This document shows positions 9,438-18,124 of a DNA stretch of 64,000 nt, piece by piece. Each line of letters opens with the position of its first letter. Position 1 is the first letter of the stretch. Both the position numbers and the translations under genes were made by a program. The notes under the pieces were generated by a model. That model did no database searches. It was not told the DNA's origin and saw only the letters and a program-made list of their open reading frames with translations. Source of the DNA: Pseudomonas sp. AB6 (lineage in GTDB: Bacteria; Pseudomonadota; Gammaproteobacteria; Pseudomonadales; Pseudomonadaceae); assembly GCF_034314105.1 (NCBI RefSeq), contig NZ_JAVIWJ010000001.1, positions 4,200,001-4,264,000 of the forward strand, given 5' to 3'.

Positions 9438-9950
9438 ATGTCCATGTTGAAGAGTCCGGCGTCATCCGATGGTTTGGTCGTGCGACCGTCTCGGGCCACT
9501 GACGCGCCGTTTCTGCAGATACTGTACACCTCGGCTCGACCCGAGCTGCAATGGATCGACGCCGAGCCGGAGAAGGTGGAGCAGATCGTCGCCCAGCAGT
9601 TCCAGGTGCAGGAACAGGGGGTCGGCGAGAACTTTCCTAATGCGATGCACTACGTGGTGGAGAAGCTTGATACGCCCATCGGGGCGCTAAGCGCCGACTT
9701 CGGCCCGAATGAAATCCGCGTGTTGTACTTGGCGTTCATTCCGGCCGCGCGCGGTAAGGGTTTTGGGCGCACGGTACTGCAAGGGGTGCAAAAGGCCGCC
9801 GAGCAAGTCCGATGCCCGGTCGCGACGGTGGTGTGGGCCAGCAATCCCCAAGCGCGCCAGCATTACCTGGCACTGGGGTTTCGAGTCGAGGAGTCCAGCC
9901 CGGGCGCTGAGCGATTGGTGTGGTACCCCGGCAGCCCCGTCGTCAGTTGA
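9438..9950 (+). CDS. GNAT-family N-acetyltransferase
   Basis: 170 residues, starting 21 bases after the M50/HlyD stop, so probably the last gene of that operon. A second in-frame ATG lies at 9444. The acetyl-CoA binding motif A is clear as AARGKGFGRTVLQGV (pattern R-G-K-G-F-G), preceded by the strand IRVLYLAFIP, and followed by NPQARQHYLALGF, the motif B region. The enzyme should transfer an acetyl group from acetyl-CoA to an amine; the acceptor is unknown. Its position suggests modification of a product of the secretion locus, or simple carriage with it. Its 3' end overlaps the opposing DUF6916-type gene by eight bases. Confidence 0.87.
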   Translation: MSMLKSPASSDGLVVRPSRATDAPFLQILYTSARPELQWIDAEPEKVEQIVAQQFQVQEQGVGENFPNAMHYVVEKLDTPIGALSADFGPNEIRVLYLAFIPAARGKGFGRTVLQGVQKAAEQVRCPVATVVWASNPQARQHYLALGFRVEESSPGAERLVWYPGSPVVS

Positions 9951-10254
9951 ATACGATATTGAAATAGCCCAGCGAGGCGTCCCGTCCCATGGCGGGTTCC
10001 CGGGACACAAAGATCTCTTCCATCCGGCCCAACGGCGCCAAGTCAAGCGCGCACAGGCCACTGGCAAAAGTCGTCGGTTCCACGCTGTGCAGCATCACGG
10101 TGAACGGGATGCGCGGGCTCTCCGGTAAACGTGATTGTGGTTTAAGGGTCACGGCTTCGATCATTACTATCAGGCTGTTGCCATTCGGCAGGTGCAGGGT
10201 GCTCGGTGTGGTCAGCAGGTTAGTGAAGTGCTCGCTGGTAATCTCGTGCAGCAT
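9943..10254 (-). CDS. Small DUF6916-type protein
   Basis: 103 residues, beginning MLHEITSEHFTNLL, with a GGAGACGACTC ribosome site before ATG 10254. It is a predominantly beta-strand cytoplasmic protein without signal peptide or membrane helix. I recognise it as the DUF6916 kind, small proteins found next to phage-tail-collar genes in pseudomonads; the assignment is from memory of the family and the neighbour. Function is unknown. It follows the tail-collar gene in the same orientation after 56 bases containing a perfect hairpin, so it is probably co-transcribed but at reduced level. Confidence 0.65.
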   Translation of the reverse strand: MLHEITSEHFTNLLTTPSTLHLPNGNSLIVMIEAVTLKPQSRLPESPRIPFTVMLHSVEPTTFASGLCALDLAPLGRMEEIFVSREPAMGRDASLGYFNIVFN

Positions 10255-10280
10255 GAGTCGTCTCCGCTCTGTGCATAAAG

Positions 10281-10301
10281 GCCGGGGCGACAGGCCCCGG
10301 C
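10281..10301. terminator. Hairpin between the tail-collar and DUF6916-type genes
   Basis: An eight-base perfect stem (GCCGGGGC / GCCCCGGC) with the loop GACAG sits between the two leftward genes. There is no proper T tract on the minus strand (only CTTTAT follows), so it is more likely an attenuator or an mRNA 3'-end stabiliser than a full terminator. Confidence 0.45.
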
Positions 10302-10310
10302 TTAGGGAGC

Positions 10311-10901
10311 TCAGTTGCGTGTAGGGAAAAGCCCCTCCAGCGCAATGCTGAAATTCACTGCCAGAAAGGGATTCATGGTTGCCATGGGGAGACCTTTGCC
10401 AGCAGGGTCAGTGATACCCGTGATGCCCGTAGTTACCCCTGACAGAGTGACCGGTGCATTGCCTTGTTGGTCGGAGTAAATAGCTGCACTGGTCGGGCCA
10501 CCGCTGATGGACGCGCCCAGATAGGAGTTGGTGGCCGTGGGTACGGTCGCGGGATTGCTGGGGGCATTGGCCAACTTGACCGCAGTAACAGCGTGCAGCG
10601 CAGTGGTGCCGTGGCTATGCGTAGGCAGGTTGTCGAGAGTCGCCACAACGCTTTCTGTGCCACTGTGGTCGCCGACGGTGCGTGGGGTCAGGTTCGGGCC
10701 GGCGCCTTGGCCGATTGGCAACCGGCTGCGCAGGTCGGGCAGGCTAAAATTGACGGAGCCATTCCCTCCATAGGTCGTGCCGAGCAGTGTAAACAGTGCT
10801 TGGAATTGCTGGACCTGCAAGAGGCTTCCATCGCAGAGGGCCCAGCCACGGGGCGCAAAGTTGAAGCCAAACATCTGGATATTGCCGATAAATACGTCCA
10901 T
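10311..10901 (-). CDS. Phage tail-collar domain protein (MdpB-like, microcystin-dependent protein family)
   Basis: 196 residues. The N-terminus contains FAPRGWALCDG and then LLGTTYGGNG with LPDLRSRLPIG, the signature of the tail-collar domain shared by phage T4 short tail-fibre proteins and the bacterial MdpB family. The C-terminal half is a low-complexity Thr/Ala/Gly segment ending in the family's typical MNPFLAVNFSIALEGLFPTRN-like tail, here seen from about residue 175 on. No signal peptide is present. No other phage gene is nearby, so this is a domesticated or stand-alone family member. It is divergent from the sulfotransferase-giant-protein-TolC run across an AT-rich gap, which suggests shared control. 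Function of the free-standing family is unknown. Confidence 0.85.
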   Translation of the reverse strand: MDVFIGNIQMFGFNFAPRGWALCDGSLLQVQQFQALFTLLGTTYGGNGSVNFSLPDLRSRLPIGQGAGPNLTPRTVGDHSGTESVVATLDNLPTHSHGTTALHAVTAVKLANAPSNPATVPTATNSYLGASISGGPTSAAIYSDQQGNAPVTLSGVTTGITGITDPAGKGLPMATMNPFLAVNFSIALEGLFPTRN

Positions 10902-11118
10902 ATATTTCTCTTTTTAGTAGGTCAATAGGCGGTGTCATGACCCCGAAGCAAGGGCTGAATTGCTTCAGACATCAGTCCGAAGTCTTCACCGGCCAACAGA
11001 GTAGCCGTCCTCGACTTAATTTTGAGAAAAATGATGTCAAAATAATACTAGTTCGTTACATCTGGTTACTGTTAGGCTTTATTCTACAAAAGGACTATTA
11101 CCATCAATAGGTGAAGGG
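10902..11118. promoter_or_regulatory. AT-rich divergent control region of the surface-protein cluster
   Basis: 217 bases between the leftward tail-collar gene and the rightward sulfotransferase gene. It is clearly richer in A+T than its surroundings, especially 11020-11105, and must hold promoters for both directions. I could not settle on a specific sigma-factor match. AGGTGA at 11109-11114 is the probable ribosome site of the sulfotransferase. Confidence 0.5.
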
Positions 11119-11955
11119 ATGCACAGCTTCCACTTTATCTCGGGTTTACCGCGCTCAGGTTCAACCTTACTGTCCGCCATTCTTCTGCAAAACCCTCGTT
11201 TTCATGCCGGGATGACAAGTCCCGTAGGCTCGCTGTTTACCAGCGTGCTGGACCAGTGCAGCGCCGGCAGTGAGTTCGGTTCGGTCATCAATATCGACAT
11301 GCGCCGTCGCTTGCTCACGGGATTGTTTGATTCCTATTACGCCGACAAGGCTAATCAACCGGTCATCTTCGATACCAATCGCCAGTGGTGCTCCCGGCTG
11401 CCGGCGTTGATGGACCTGTTTCCCCAATCCAAAGTCATCGCCTGTGTGCGCAACGTCGCCTGGGTCATGGACAGCCTTGAGTGTTTGTATCGGGCCAATC
11501 CGTTCGAGAACACCAAGCTGTTCAACGACGAAATCGAGCGCAATACCGTGTACAGCCGTTGCGAAACCCTGGCCCAGCGCAACCGGTTGGTCGGGTTTGC
11601 CTGGACAGCGCTCAAAGAAGCCTATTACGGCGAGCACGCCGATTCGCTGTTGGTGGTCGATTACGACTTGCTGTCCCAGGCCCCGGAGCGGGTCCTGCGG
11701 CTGGTCTACGACTTCGTTGGCGAACCATGGTTTGAGCACGATTTTGACAACTTGGTGTACGACGCGCCGGAGTTCGACCAAGCGTTGGGTGTGGCAGGTC
11801 TGCACAAGGTCAAGCCAAAGGTGGCGGCGCAATCGCGACGTACGATTTTGCCGCCTGACCTGTTCGAAAAGTATTCAGAATTGTCTTTCTGGCACGATGG
11901 GTCCTCCAGCGCGGCCAACGTCATTCGTATGAAAACCAACTCCGCAATCAGTTGA
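11119..11955 (+). CDS. Sulfotransferase (PAPS-dependent)
   Basis: 278 residues. The 5'-phosphosulfate loop GLPRSGSTLLSAIL lies at residues ~9-22 and the 3'-phosphate-binding region is likely around KVIACVRNVAWVMDSLE, with a conserved Arg before the helix; a helix with LVVDYDLLSQAPERVL follows, all typical of the Sulfotransfer family. These enzymes move sulfate from PAPS to a hydroxyl or amine. There is no signal peptide, so it acts in the cytoplasm. Only 60 bases separate it from the chosen start of the giant LEPR protein, so the two are probably co-transcribed; sulfation of that protein or of a glycan linked to it is an attractive but unproven idea. Confidence 0.85.
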   Translation: MHSFHFISGLPRSGSTLLSAILLQNPRFHAGMTSPVGSLFTSVLDQCSAGSEFGSVINIDMRRRLLTGLFDSYYADKANQPVIFDTNRQWCSRLPALMDLFPQSKVIACVRNVAWVMDSLECLYRANPFENTKLFNDEIERNTVYSRCETLAQRNRLVGFAWTALKEAYYGEHADSLLVVDYDLLSQAPERVLRLVYDFVGEPWFEHDFDNLVYDAPEFDQALGVAGLHKVKPKVAAQSRRTILPPDLFEKYSELSFWHDGSSSAANVIRMKTNSAIS

Positions 11956-12015
11956 TTGCGTTTTTTTTCTATAAGCCATTCAGCGGGCAAAACGCTTGAG
12001 TGCAGGGTGAGCAGC

Positions 12016-15000
12016 ATGTGGTGGAGCAAACAAAAATCGCGGACAGTACCGCGGGCATCCGAGGGCGCAAAAACCTTGGTTTCACCAATGATCATGTCGC
12101 TGGAGCCGCGCATGCTGTTCGACGGCGCCGTGGCGGCTACCGTTGTTGATGCCGCTCACCCAGCGACTGTTGCAGCGAAAGCGCCGGCCACCGACGCCAC
12201 CACTCACCCGCAATCCGATGCCACGCTGACCCCGACACCAGTTGCCGTGCCCGGCCAGGCGGTGGTGTTTGTCGACTCACGAGTCAAGGATTTCGACAGC
12301 CTGCTCAAGGGCGTCGCGCCCGGCACCCAAGTGGTCGAATTGCAGGCCGACAAGGACGGTTTGCAGCAGATCGCCGATTATCTGGACACCCACCAAAACA
12401 TCAGCACCGTGGAAATTATCGCTCACGGTAATTCGGGCGATCTGTGGCTGGGTGGCACGTACCTGTCGGCCGACAACGTCGCCGCGCGCAGCGACGTGTT
12501 GGCGCAAATCGGCAAGGACATAAATGTCGGCGGCGACATTCTAATCTACGCCTGCAACACCGCCGAAGGCGCAACCGGCGTCAGCTTTGTCGATTCCCTG
12601 GCTCAGTACACCGGGCGTGACATCGCCGCGTCGACTAACCGAACTGGCCTGGGTGGCGACTGGACCCTGGAAATGACCACAGGCAGCATCGAAAGCCAGA
12701 ACGTACTGTCGACGCAGTCGATGGCGGATTATCAGTACGGCCTAGCGACCTTCACGGTTACCAGTAACTCCGACACGGGTGCTGGCACCCTGCGTCAGGC
12801 TCTGCTCAGTTCGGTGGCGGGCGATATCGTGTTGTTCCAAAACAGCATGACGATCGCCCTGAACTCGACGTTGGAGATCACCAAGAACCTGACCATTGAT
12901 GGCGACGTGAACAGCGACGGTATTGCCGATGTCACCATCAGCGGTCAGAACAAGCTCCGGGTGCTCAAGGTCGATGCCGGGGTCACTGCGACGCTGGATG
13001 GCTTGATCATCACCAAAGGAATGCTAGCGGGCACGGGTGGTAACGTTGACCTAAGCGCTCCTTCGCAGTTGGGCGGCGGCATTTACAACATGGGCATCCT
13101 GACGCTGGATAACGTCACCGTGACTGGCAACGCTGCTACGGGCGGCGGCGGTGGGGGCGGGGCGGCTAACGGTGGTGGCGGTGGCGGTGGCGGTGGCGCC
13201 GCAATGTACACGCAGGGCATGGCGGGGATCGGTGGCCATGGTGGCTCCTCCGGAAACTACGCGGGTAACGCTGGCGGCATAAGCACGGGTGGTAACGGCG
13301 GTGCCTACAGTGGTACTTATCTGGGCGGTCGTGGCGGCACCCTTAGCGCAGGGGGCATCGGCGGCCCCACTTCTGTCTCTGGCGGCCCGACAAACGGGCC
13401 CTACTCCGACTACAGTACCGGCGGCCACGGCGGCCTTGCCTCAAATGGCACGACGTCCATTGGCGCTGGCGGCGGTGGCTCTGGTTTTGACTCCACCGGC
13501 GGGGCGGGTGGTTCGGCGACCGGTGGTATCTACAACGCAAGCAGCGGCACGCTGAAAATTATAGGGACCTCGGTGATTTCCAATAACCTGGGAGCGGGTG
13601 GTGGCGGCGGCGGCGGCGGCGGTGCGGGTCCTCAAAGTGTGAGTTCCAACGGTGGCGCAGCCGGTAAGGGCGTAGGCGGCATCTGGAACGAAGGCGTGTT
13701 GCTAATCACGTCGGCCAACTACGCGGCGATGAGCGCAAACGCCGGAGGCAATGGTGCCGGTGGGCCGGCATTAACCGGTGCTACCGGCGCCTCCGTGGCT
13801 ACGGTGGACAATAATATCTACACCGACACCGCTGGAGGCGCCACTCAAAACCTCACCTATGCCGCGACTCCAAGCGCGACCATTGCGATGGCATCATCCA
13901 CTTTCCGGATCAGCACCAACTCGACGGTGACCATCACCTTCAACGAAGCGGTGACCGGTTTCACCAACGCGGACTTGACCGTGGGCAACGGCACGCTGAG
14001 CACCGTGAGCAGCGTCGACGGTGGCACTACCTGGACCGCAACCTTTACTCCCAATGCAGGCGTCACCAGTTCAACCAACCACATTGTCTTGGACAACACC
14101 GGCGTGCAGAGCGGCTCGCCGAGCACGACTGGGATTGGTACCAGCACCTCGGCCAGCTATACCATAGACACCGTCAGGCCGACGGCGACCGTCGTGGTCA
14201 GCAACAGCGCGTTGAATATTGGGGGCGCCGCCACGGTAAACTTTACGTTCAGCGAAGCGGTGAGTGGCTTTACGGACACCGACGCAACGGCGTCCAACGG
14301 TACTCTGAGCAACTTTGTCAGCACGGATAGCAGCCACTGGAGCGCGACGCTTACCCCGGTCCTGGGTGCCACCCGTGCCAGCAACGTGGTGACCCTGAAC
14401 AACGCCCTCTACAACGATCTCGCGGGTAATTCGGGCACAGGTCTGACGACGTCCAATAACTACGCCGTCGATACCGTACGGCCGACCGCTCTCATTGCGG
14501 TGTTCGACAATGCGCAGAACATTGGCAGCACCTCGGAAGTGAGCATCACCTTCAGCGAAGCGGTCACCGGGTTCACCAACGCCGATCTGACGGCGGCCGA
14601 TGGCACATTGACCTCTGTGAACAGCGCCGACGGCGGTATCACCTGGACCGCGACCTTTACCCCATCCGCGTCGGTTTCACACACCGGCGACGTGATCACC
14701 TTGAATAACTCAGGGATTAGTGACACAGCGAGCAATGCGGGTAGCGGCACCACCACCTCGAATACCTATAGTGTCGATACGGTGCGGCCAACGGAGACTA
14801 TCGTGTTCGGCAATACCACCCTGGGTATCGGCCAGACGTCTGCGGTGACCATCACCTTTAGCGAAGCGGTGACCGGCTTCACCAACGCCGACCTGACCGT
14901 AAGCAACGGCACCCTGAGTGCGGTAACCAGCGCCGACAGAGGCGTGACTTGGACCGCGACTTTTACCCCGACGGCGAACATTGTCAGTACCAGCAACCAT

Positions 15001-18000
15001 ATCGTTTTAGCCAATACCGACGTGGCTGACCTGGCGGGTAACGCCGGCAGCGGCACGACCACCTCCAACAACGTGGACATCGACGGCGTGCGCCCGACCG
15101 CGTCCATTGTGGTCGCCAATAACAGCATAGCGATCGGCCAGACCTCGCTGGTGACCATCACCTTCAGTGAAGCAGTGACCGGCTTCACCAATGCCGACCT
15201 GACCATCAGCAACGGTACGTTAAGCTCGGTAAGCTCCAGCGACGGTGGCCTCACCTATGATGCGACGTTTACGCCGAACGCTAACATTACGAATGCTGCC
15301 GCTCACATTACGCTGGACAACACCGGTTGCGCTGACACGGCGGGCAACATCGGGACCGGCACCACCCTTTCCAACAGCTACGCCATCGACACCCAGCGTC
15401 CGACCGCGACCATCGCGTTGGCCAATACCAGTATTAACGGCGGTGGCACCTCGTTGGTGACCATCACCTTCTCCGAAGCAGTGAGTGGGTTCACCAATGC
15501 CGACTTGACCATTGCCAACGGCACGTTGAGCAACGTGACGTCCAGCGACAGCATTACCTGGACCGCGACTTTCACCCCGACGGCAGGTATTGTCGCGGGC
15601 ACCAACGCGGTGACCCTGGCCAACACTGGTGTAGCCGACTTGGCCGGCAATGCCGGCAGCGGCACTACCAGTTCGAGCAACTTCACCATCGATACCGTGC
15701 TGCCAACGGCGACCATTGTGGTGGCAAGCAACGCGCTGAAAATTGGCGATACCTCGGCCGTGACTATCAGTTTCAGCGAAATGGTGAGCGGCTTCACCAA
15801 TGCCGACCTGACCATCAGCAACGGTACGTTAAGCTCGGTAAGCTCCAGCGACGGTGGCCTCACCTACGATGCGACGTTTACGCCGACCACCAACATCACC
15901 AACGCTGCCAGTCATATCACCTTGGATAACACTGGGGTTCAGGCTGCCAGTTCGGGCAACGCCGGCACCGGCACCACCCTTTCCAACAGTTACGCTATCG
16001 ATACTCAGCGTCCGACTGCGTCGATTGTGGTCGCCAACAACAACCTGGCGATCGGTCAGAACTCGCTGGTAACTATCACCTTCTCCGAAGCGGTGACCAG
16101 TTTTACCAACGCCGATTTGACCATTAACAACGGCACCCTGAGCAGCGTCAGCAGCAGCGACGGCGGTGTTACCTGGACCGCGACGCTTACGCCCACGGCT
16201 GGCATCACTCAGGGCAGCAACGCCATTACGCTCGCCAACAGTGGCGTTAACGACTTGGTTGGTAACGCCGGTGCGGGCACTACCCAGTCGAACCTGTACG
16301 CCATCGACAGTCAGCGCCCGACCGCAATCATTGTGGTGGCCCATCCAAGCTTGATCGCGGGGCAAACTTCGCTGGTGACTATCACCTTTAGCGAGGCGGT
16401 GAACGGTTTTGATAACTCGGACTTAAGCGTGCCCAACGGCACCTTGAGCGCGGTGAGCAGCAGCGACGGTGGCACTACTTGGACGGCCACGTTGACGCCG
16501 ACCACCCGCATCGCCAACACCAGTAATATCATCAGCCTGAACAATACCGGTGTGACCGATCTGGCGGGCAATGCCGGCAACGGCATTACCAGTTCGGGCA
16601 ACTTCACCGTCGATACCGTGCTGCCGACGTCGACCATCGTGGTCGCGAACAGCGCACTTAACGTCGGTCATACCTCGACAGTGACCATCACCTTCAGTGA
16701 AGCTGTCAGTGATTTCAGCAATGCTGACTTGGCCGTCGCCAATGGTTCGTTGAGCAACGTGACCAGCGGCGACGGCGGTATTACCTGGACCGCGACGTTG
16801 ACGCCAACCAGCGCTGTTACTCACAGCAGCAACGTCATCGCCCTGAACAACAGCATGGTGCACGGTGCTTCGGGCAATGCGGGCAATGGCACCACCGCCT
16901 CCAACAATTACGCCATCGACACGGCCCCGCCGACCTCAAGCATTGTGGTGGCCAACAGTTCGTTAGCGATCGGCCAGACCTCTGCCGTGACCATTACCTT
17001 CACCGAAGCAGTGACCGGTTTTAATCTTTCGGATATGACGGTTGCCAATGGCGCGCTGTCCAACCTGGCCACTGCCGACAGCGGCAAGACCTGGACCGCG
17101 ACCTTGACGCCGACCGCCAGCCTGACTAGCGCCAGCAACCTGATCGGGCTCGACAACAGCCGCGTGACGGATTTGGCCGGCAACGTTGGGGCTGGCATCA
17201 CGCGATCCAACAACTACGTAGTCGACGGCGACCGGCCAACGGCGTCCATCGTCATTGCCAACCCGGCGCTGACCACCGGGCAGACGACACTGGTGACCTT
17301 TACCTTCAGCGAAAAAGTCCGCAATTTCGACTTGTCCGAGCTGAGCGTGACCAACGGCACGTTGTCCAACCTGGTCACGGCTGACGGCGGCAAGACTTGG
17401 ACCGCGACCCTGACGCCAACGGCGAACATCGTCGACCCGAGTAACGTGGTCACCCTCGACACCGGCAAAGTCTCCGACCTATTGGGTAACGCCGGATCTG
17501 GTTTTGCTAACTCCAATAACTATGGCGTTACCACAGTCTCGACTAACGGTAATCCGCTGTTCCGAAGCGGTGAGCCATTAGCGGCGCCAAGCCTGCCAAA
17601 CGTCCCGCTGCAACCAATCATATTTACCTCGCCTACCGGTAATTTGGGGACGCCGCTGACCTTCGCCCCTTTGTTCGAGCAGCGCACGACAGGTGGGGAC
17701 CTGCCGCCGGTGGGCAGCATTTTCATCAGCAACGGAGCACCAGCCCCAAGCTTTATAGCTGGGGTGTTTGGCGCTGACAGCATCAATAGCAGCAAAGGGG
17801 CGGGTTTTCTCGGCTTTGGCGGGGGCGAAGGTGGCGTGTTTGGCAACAGCACGTTGTCGACCCTGTTCAATCATGAGTCGACCACGGGTTTTTCTCACGA
17901 TGCATTCGACATCCAGCAGACGAAAGATCAAAAGGACACGGGGAAAGGGGCGAGCAGTTTTTTTGGCGCACCGACCCTAGGCCAGCAATTACAACAGATA

Positions 18001-18078
18001 AAAGATACCGAGCAACGGCAGATCCATGATCTCGCTTGGGCTTTGCAGCAGGTTGGCATCAGCGAAATGCAGGCCTGA
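12016..18078 (+). CDS. Giant LEPR/DUF4347 repetitive surface protein with 12 Ig-like repeats
   Basis: 2020 residues from ATG 12016, which has AGGG eight bases upstream; an upstream TTG at 11956 is less likely. Order: basic N-terminus with the LEPRMLFDGA motif at residues 29-38 (the LEPR-XLL signature of large exported repetitive proteins); DUF4347 domain at ~83-245 (EIIAHGNSGDLWLGG and ILIYACNTAEG); a beta-helix-like region at ~246-615 interrupted by very glycine-rich loops; 12 Ig-like repeats of about 101 residues at ~618-1836 with the motif TITFSEAVTGFTNADL; and a ~185-residue C-terminus ending in a charged helical segment. No Sec signal peptide and no GGxGxDxxx RTX repeats are visible. It is flanked by a sulfotransferase (60 bases upstream) and a TolC protein (46 bases downstream). 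It is most likely an adhesin or biofilm/surface protein; family knowledge supports export, the role is inference. Confidence 0.85.
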   Translation: MWWSKQKSRTVPRASEGAKTLVSPMIMSLEPRMLFDGAVAATVVDAAHPATVAAKAPATDATTHPQSDATLTPTPVAVPGQAVVFVDSRVKDFDSLLKGVAPGTQVVELQADKDGLQQIADYLDTHQNISTVEIIAHGNSGDLWLGGTYLSADNVAARSDVLAQIGKDINVGGDILIYACNTAEGATGVSFVDSLAQYTGRDIAASTNRTGLGGDWTLEMTTGSIESQNVLSTQSMADYQYGLATFTVTSNSDTGAGTLRQALLSSVAGDIVLFQNSMTIALNSTLEITKNLTIDGDVNSDGIADVTISGQNKLRVLKVDAGVTATLDGLIITKGMLAGTGGNVDLSAPSQLGGGIYNMGILTLDNVTVTGNAATGGGGGGGAANGGGGGGGGGAAMYTQGMAGIGGHGGSSGNYAGNAGGISTGGNGGAYSGTYLGGRGGTLSAGGIGGPTSVSGGPTNGPYSDYSTGGHGGLASNGTTSIGAGGGGSGFDSTGGAGGSATGGIYNASSGTLKIIGTSVISNNLGAGGGGGGGGGAGPQSVSSNGGAAGKGVGGIWNEGVLLITSANYAAMSANAGGNGAGGPALTGATGASVATVDNNIYTDTAGGATQNLTYAATPSATIAMASSTFRISTNSTVTITFNEAVTGFTNADLTVGNGTLSTVSSVDGGTTWTATFTPNAGVTSSTNHIVLDNTGVQSGSPSTTGIGTSTSASYTIDTVRPTATVVVSNSALNIGGAATVNFTFSEAVSGFTDTDATASNGTLSNFVSTDSSHWSATLTPVLGATRASNVVTLNNALYNDLAGNSGTGLTTSNNYAVDTVRPTALIAVFDNAQNIGSTSEVSITFSEAVTGFTNADLTAADGTLTSVNSADGGITWTATFTPSASVSHTGDVITLNNSGISDTASNAGSGTTTSNTYSVDTVRPTETIVFGNTTLGIGQTSAVTITFSEAVTGFTNADLTVSNGTLSAVTSADRGVTWTATFTPTANIVSTSNHIVLANTDVADLAGNAGSGTTTSNNVDIDGVRPTASIVVANNSIAIGQTSLVTITFSEAVTGFTNADLTISNGTLSSVSSSDGGLTYDATFTPNANITNAAAHITLDNTGCADTAGNIGTGTTLSNSYAIDTQRPTATIALANTSINGGGTSLVTITFSEAVSGFTNADLTIANGTLSNVTSSDSITWTATFTPTAGIVAGTNAVTLANTGVADLAGNAGSGTTSSSNFTIDTVLPTATIVVASNALKIGDTSAVTISFSEMVSGFTNADLTISNGTLSSVSSSDGGLTYDATFTPTTNITNAASHITLDNTGVQAASSGNAGTGTTLSNSYAIDTQRPTASIVVANNNLAIGQNSLVTITFSEAVTSFTNADLTINNGTLSSVSSSDGGVTWTATLTPTAGITQGSNAITLANSGVNDLVGNAGAGTTQSNLYAIDSQRPTAIIVVAHPSLIAGQTSLVTITFSEAVNGFDNSDLSVPNGTLSAVSSSDGGTTWTATLTPTTRIANTSNIISLNNTGVTDLAGNAGNGITSSGNFTVDTVLPTSTIVVANSALNVGHTSTVTITFSEAVSDFSNADLAVANGSLSNVTSGDGGITWTATLTPTSAVTHSSNVIALNNSMVHGASGNAGNGTTASNNYAIDTAPPTSSIVVANSSLAIGQTSAVTITFTEAVTGFNLSDMTVANGALSNLATADSGKTWTATLTPTASLTSASNLIGLDNSRVTDLAGNVGAGITRSNNYVVDGDRPTASIVIANPALTTGQTTLVTFTFSEKVRNFDLSELSVTNGTLSNLVTADGGKTWTATLTPTANIVDPSNVVTLDTGKVSDLLGNAGSGFANSNNYGVTTVSTNGNPLFRSGEPLAAPSLPNVPLQPIIFTSPTGNLGTPLTFAPLFEQRTTGGDLPPVGSIFISNGAPAPSFIAGVFGADSINSSKGAGFLGFGGGEGGVFGNSTLSTLFNHESTTGFSHDAFDIQQTKDQKDTGKGASSFFGAPTLGQQLQQIKDTEQRQIHDLAWALQQVGISEMQA
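13141..13760 (+). repeat. Glycine-rich low-complexity segments inside the giant protein
   Basis: Runs of GGC/GGT/GGG codons encode blocks such as nine consecutive glycines near 13170-13200 and again near 13600-13620, separated by short Ser/Thr/Asn stretches. They interrupt beta-helix rungs of the type GGIYNASSGTLKI and GGIWNEGVLLI, so they probably form flexible loops. The runs are also candidates for length variation by slippage. Confidence 0.8.
13870..17524 (+). repeat. Twelve tandem Ig-like repeats (~303 bp each)
   Basis: Twelve units begin at about 13870, 14170, 14476, 14779, 15091, 15397, 15700, 16009, 16315, 16618, 16924 and 17233. Each encodes the order PTASIVVAN, TSLVTITFSEAV, GFTNADLT, NGTLS, DGGTTWTATFTPT, HIVLDNTGV, and AGNAGSGTTTSN. 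Most units have diverged, but units 5-6 and 7-8 are much closer to each other than to the rest, indicating recent duplication or conversion. Confidence 0.9.
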
Positions 18079-18124
18079 CACTTAATTAGATCTAGGGTGC
18101 GCTAGCGCCAGGGGCAGTACACGG

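Noticed and set aside
9943..10901. Prophage remnant
   Set aside because: Only a tail-collar domain protein and a small partner are present; no integrase, terminase, capsid or att-like repeats in the neighbourhood.
11167..11832. Leftward frame of 221 codons opposite the sulfotransferase
   Set aside because: Antisense to a gene with intact PAPS-binding motifs; no family features.
12100..12130. LEPRMLFDGA segment considered as a Sec/Tat signal
   Set aside because: No hydrophobic core follows the basic start and no twin arginine is present, so it does not look like a classical signal peptide.
13857..17516. Chain of leftward frames of 80-180 codons with similar sequences
   Set aside because: They are antisense translations of the Ig-like repeat DNA and repeat with the same period; no independent gene evidence.
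13870..17524. Repeats considered as a CRISPR array
   Set aside because: Units are ~303 bp, protein coding and in frame, without short direct repeats and spacers.
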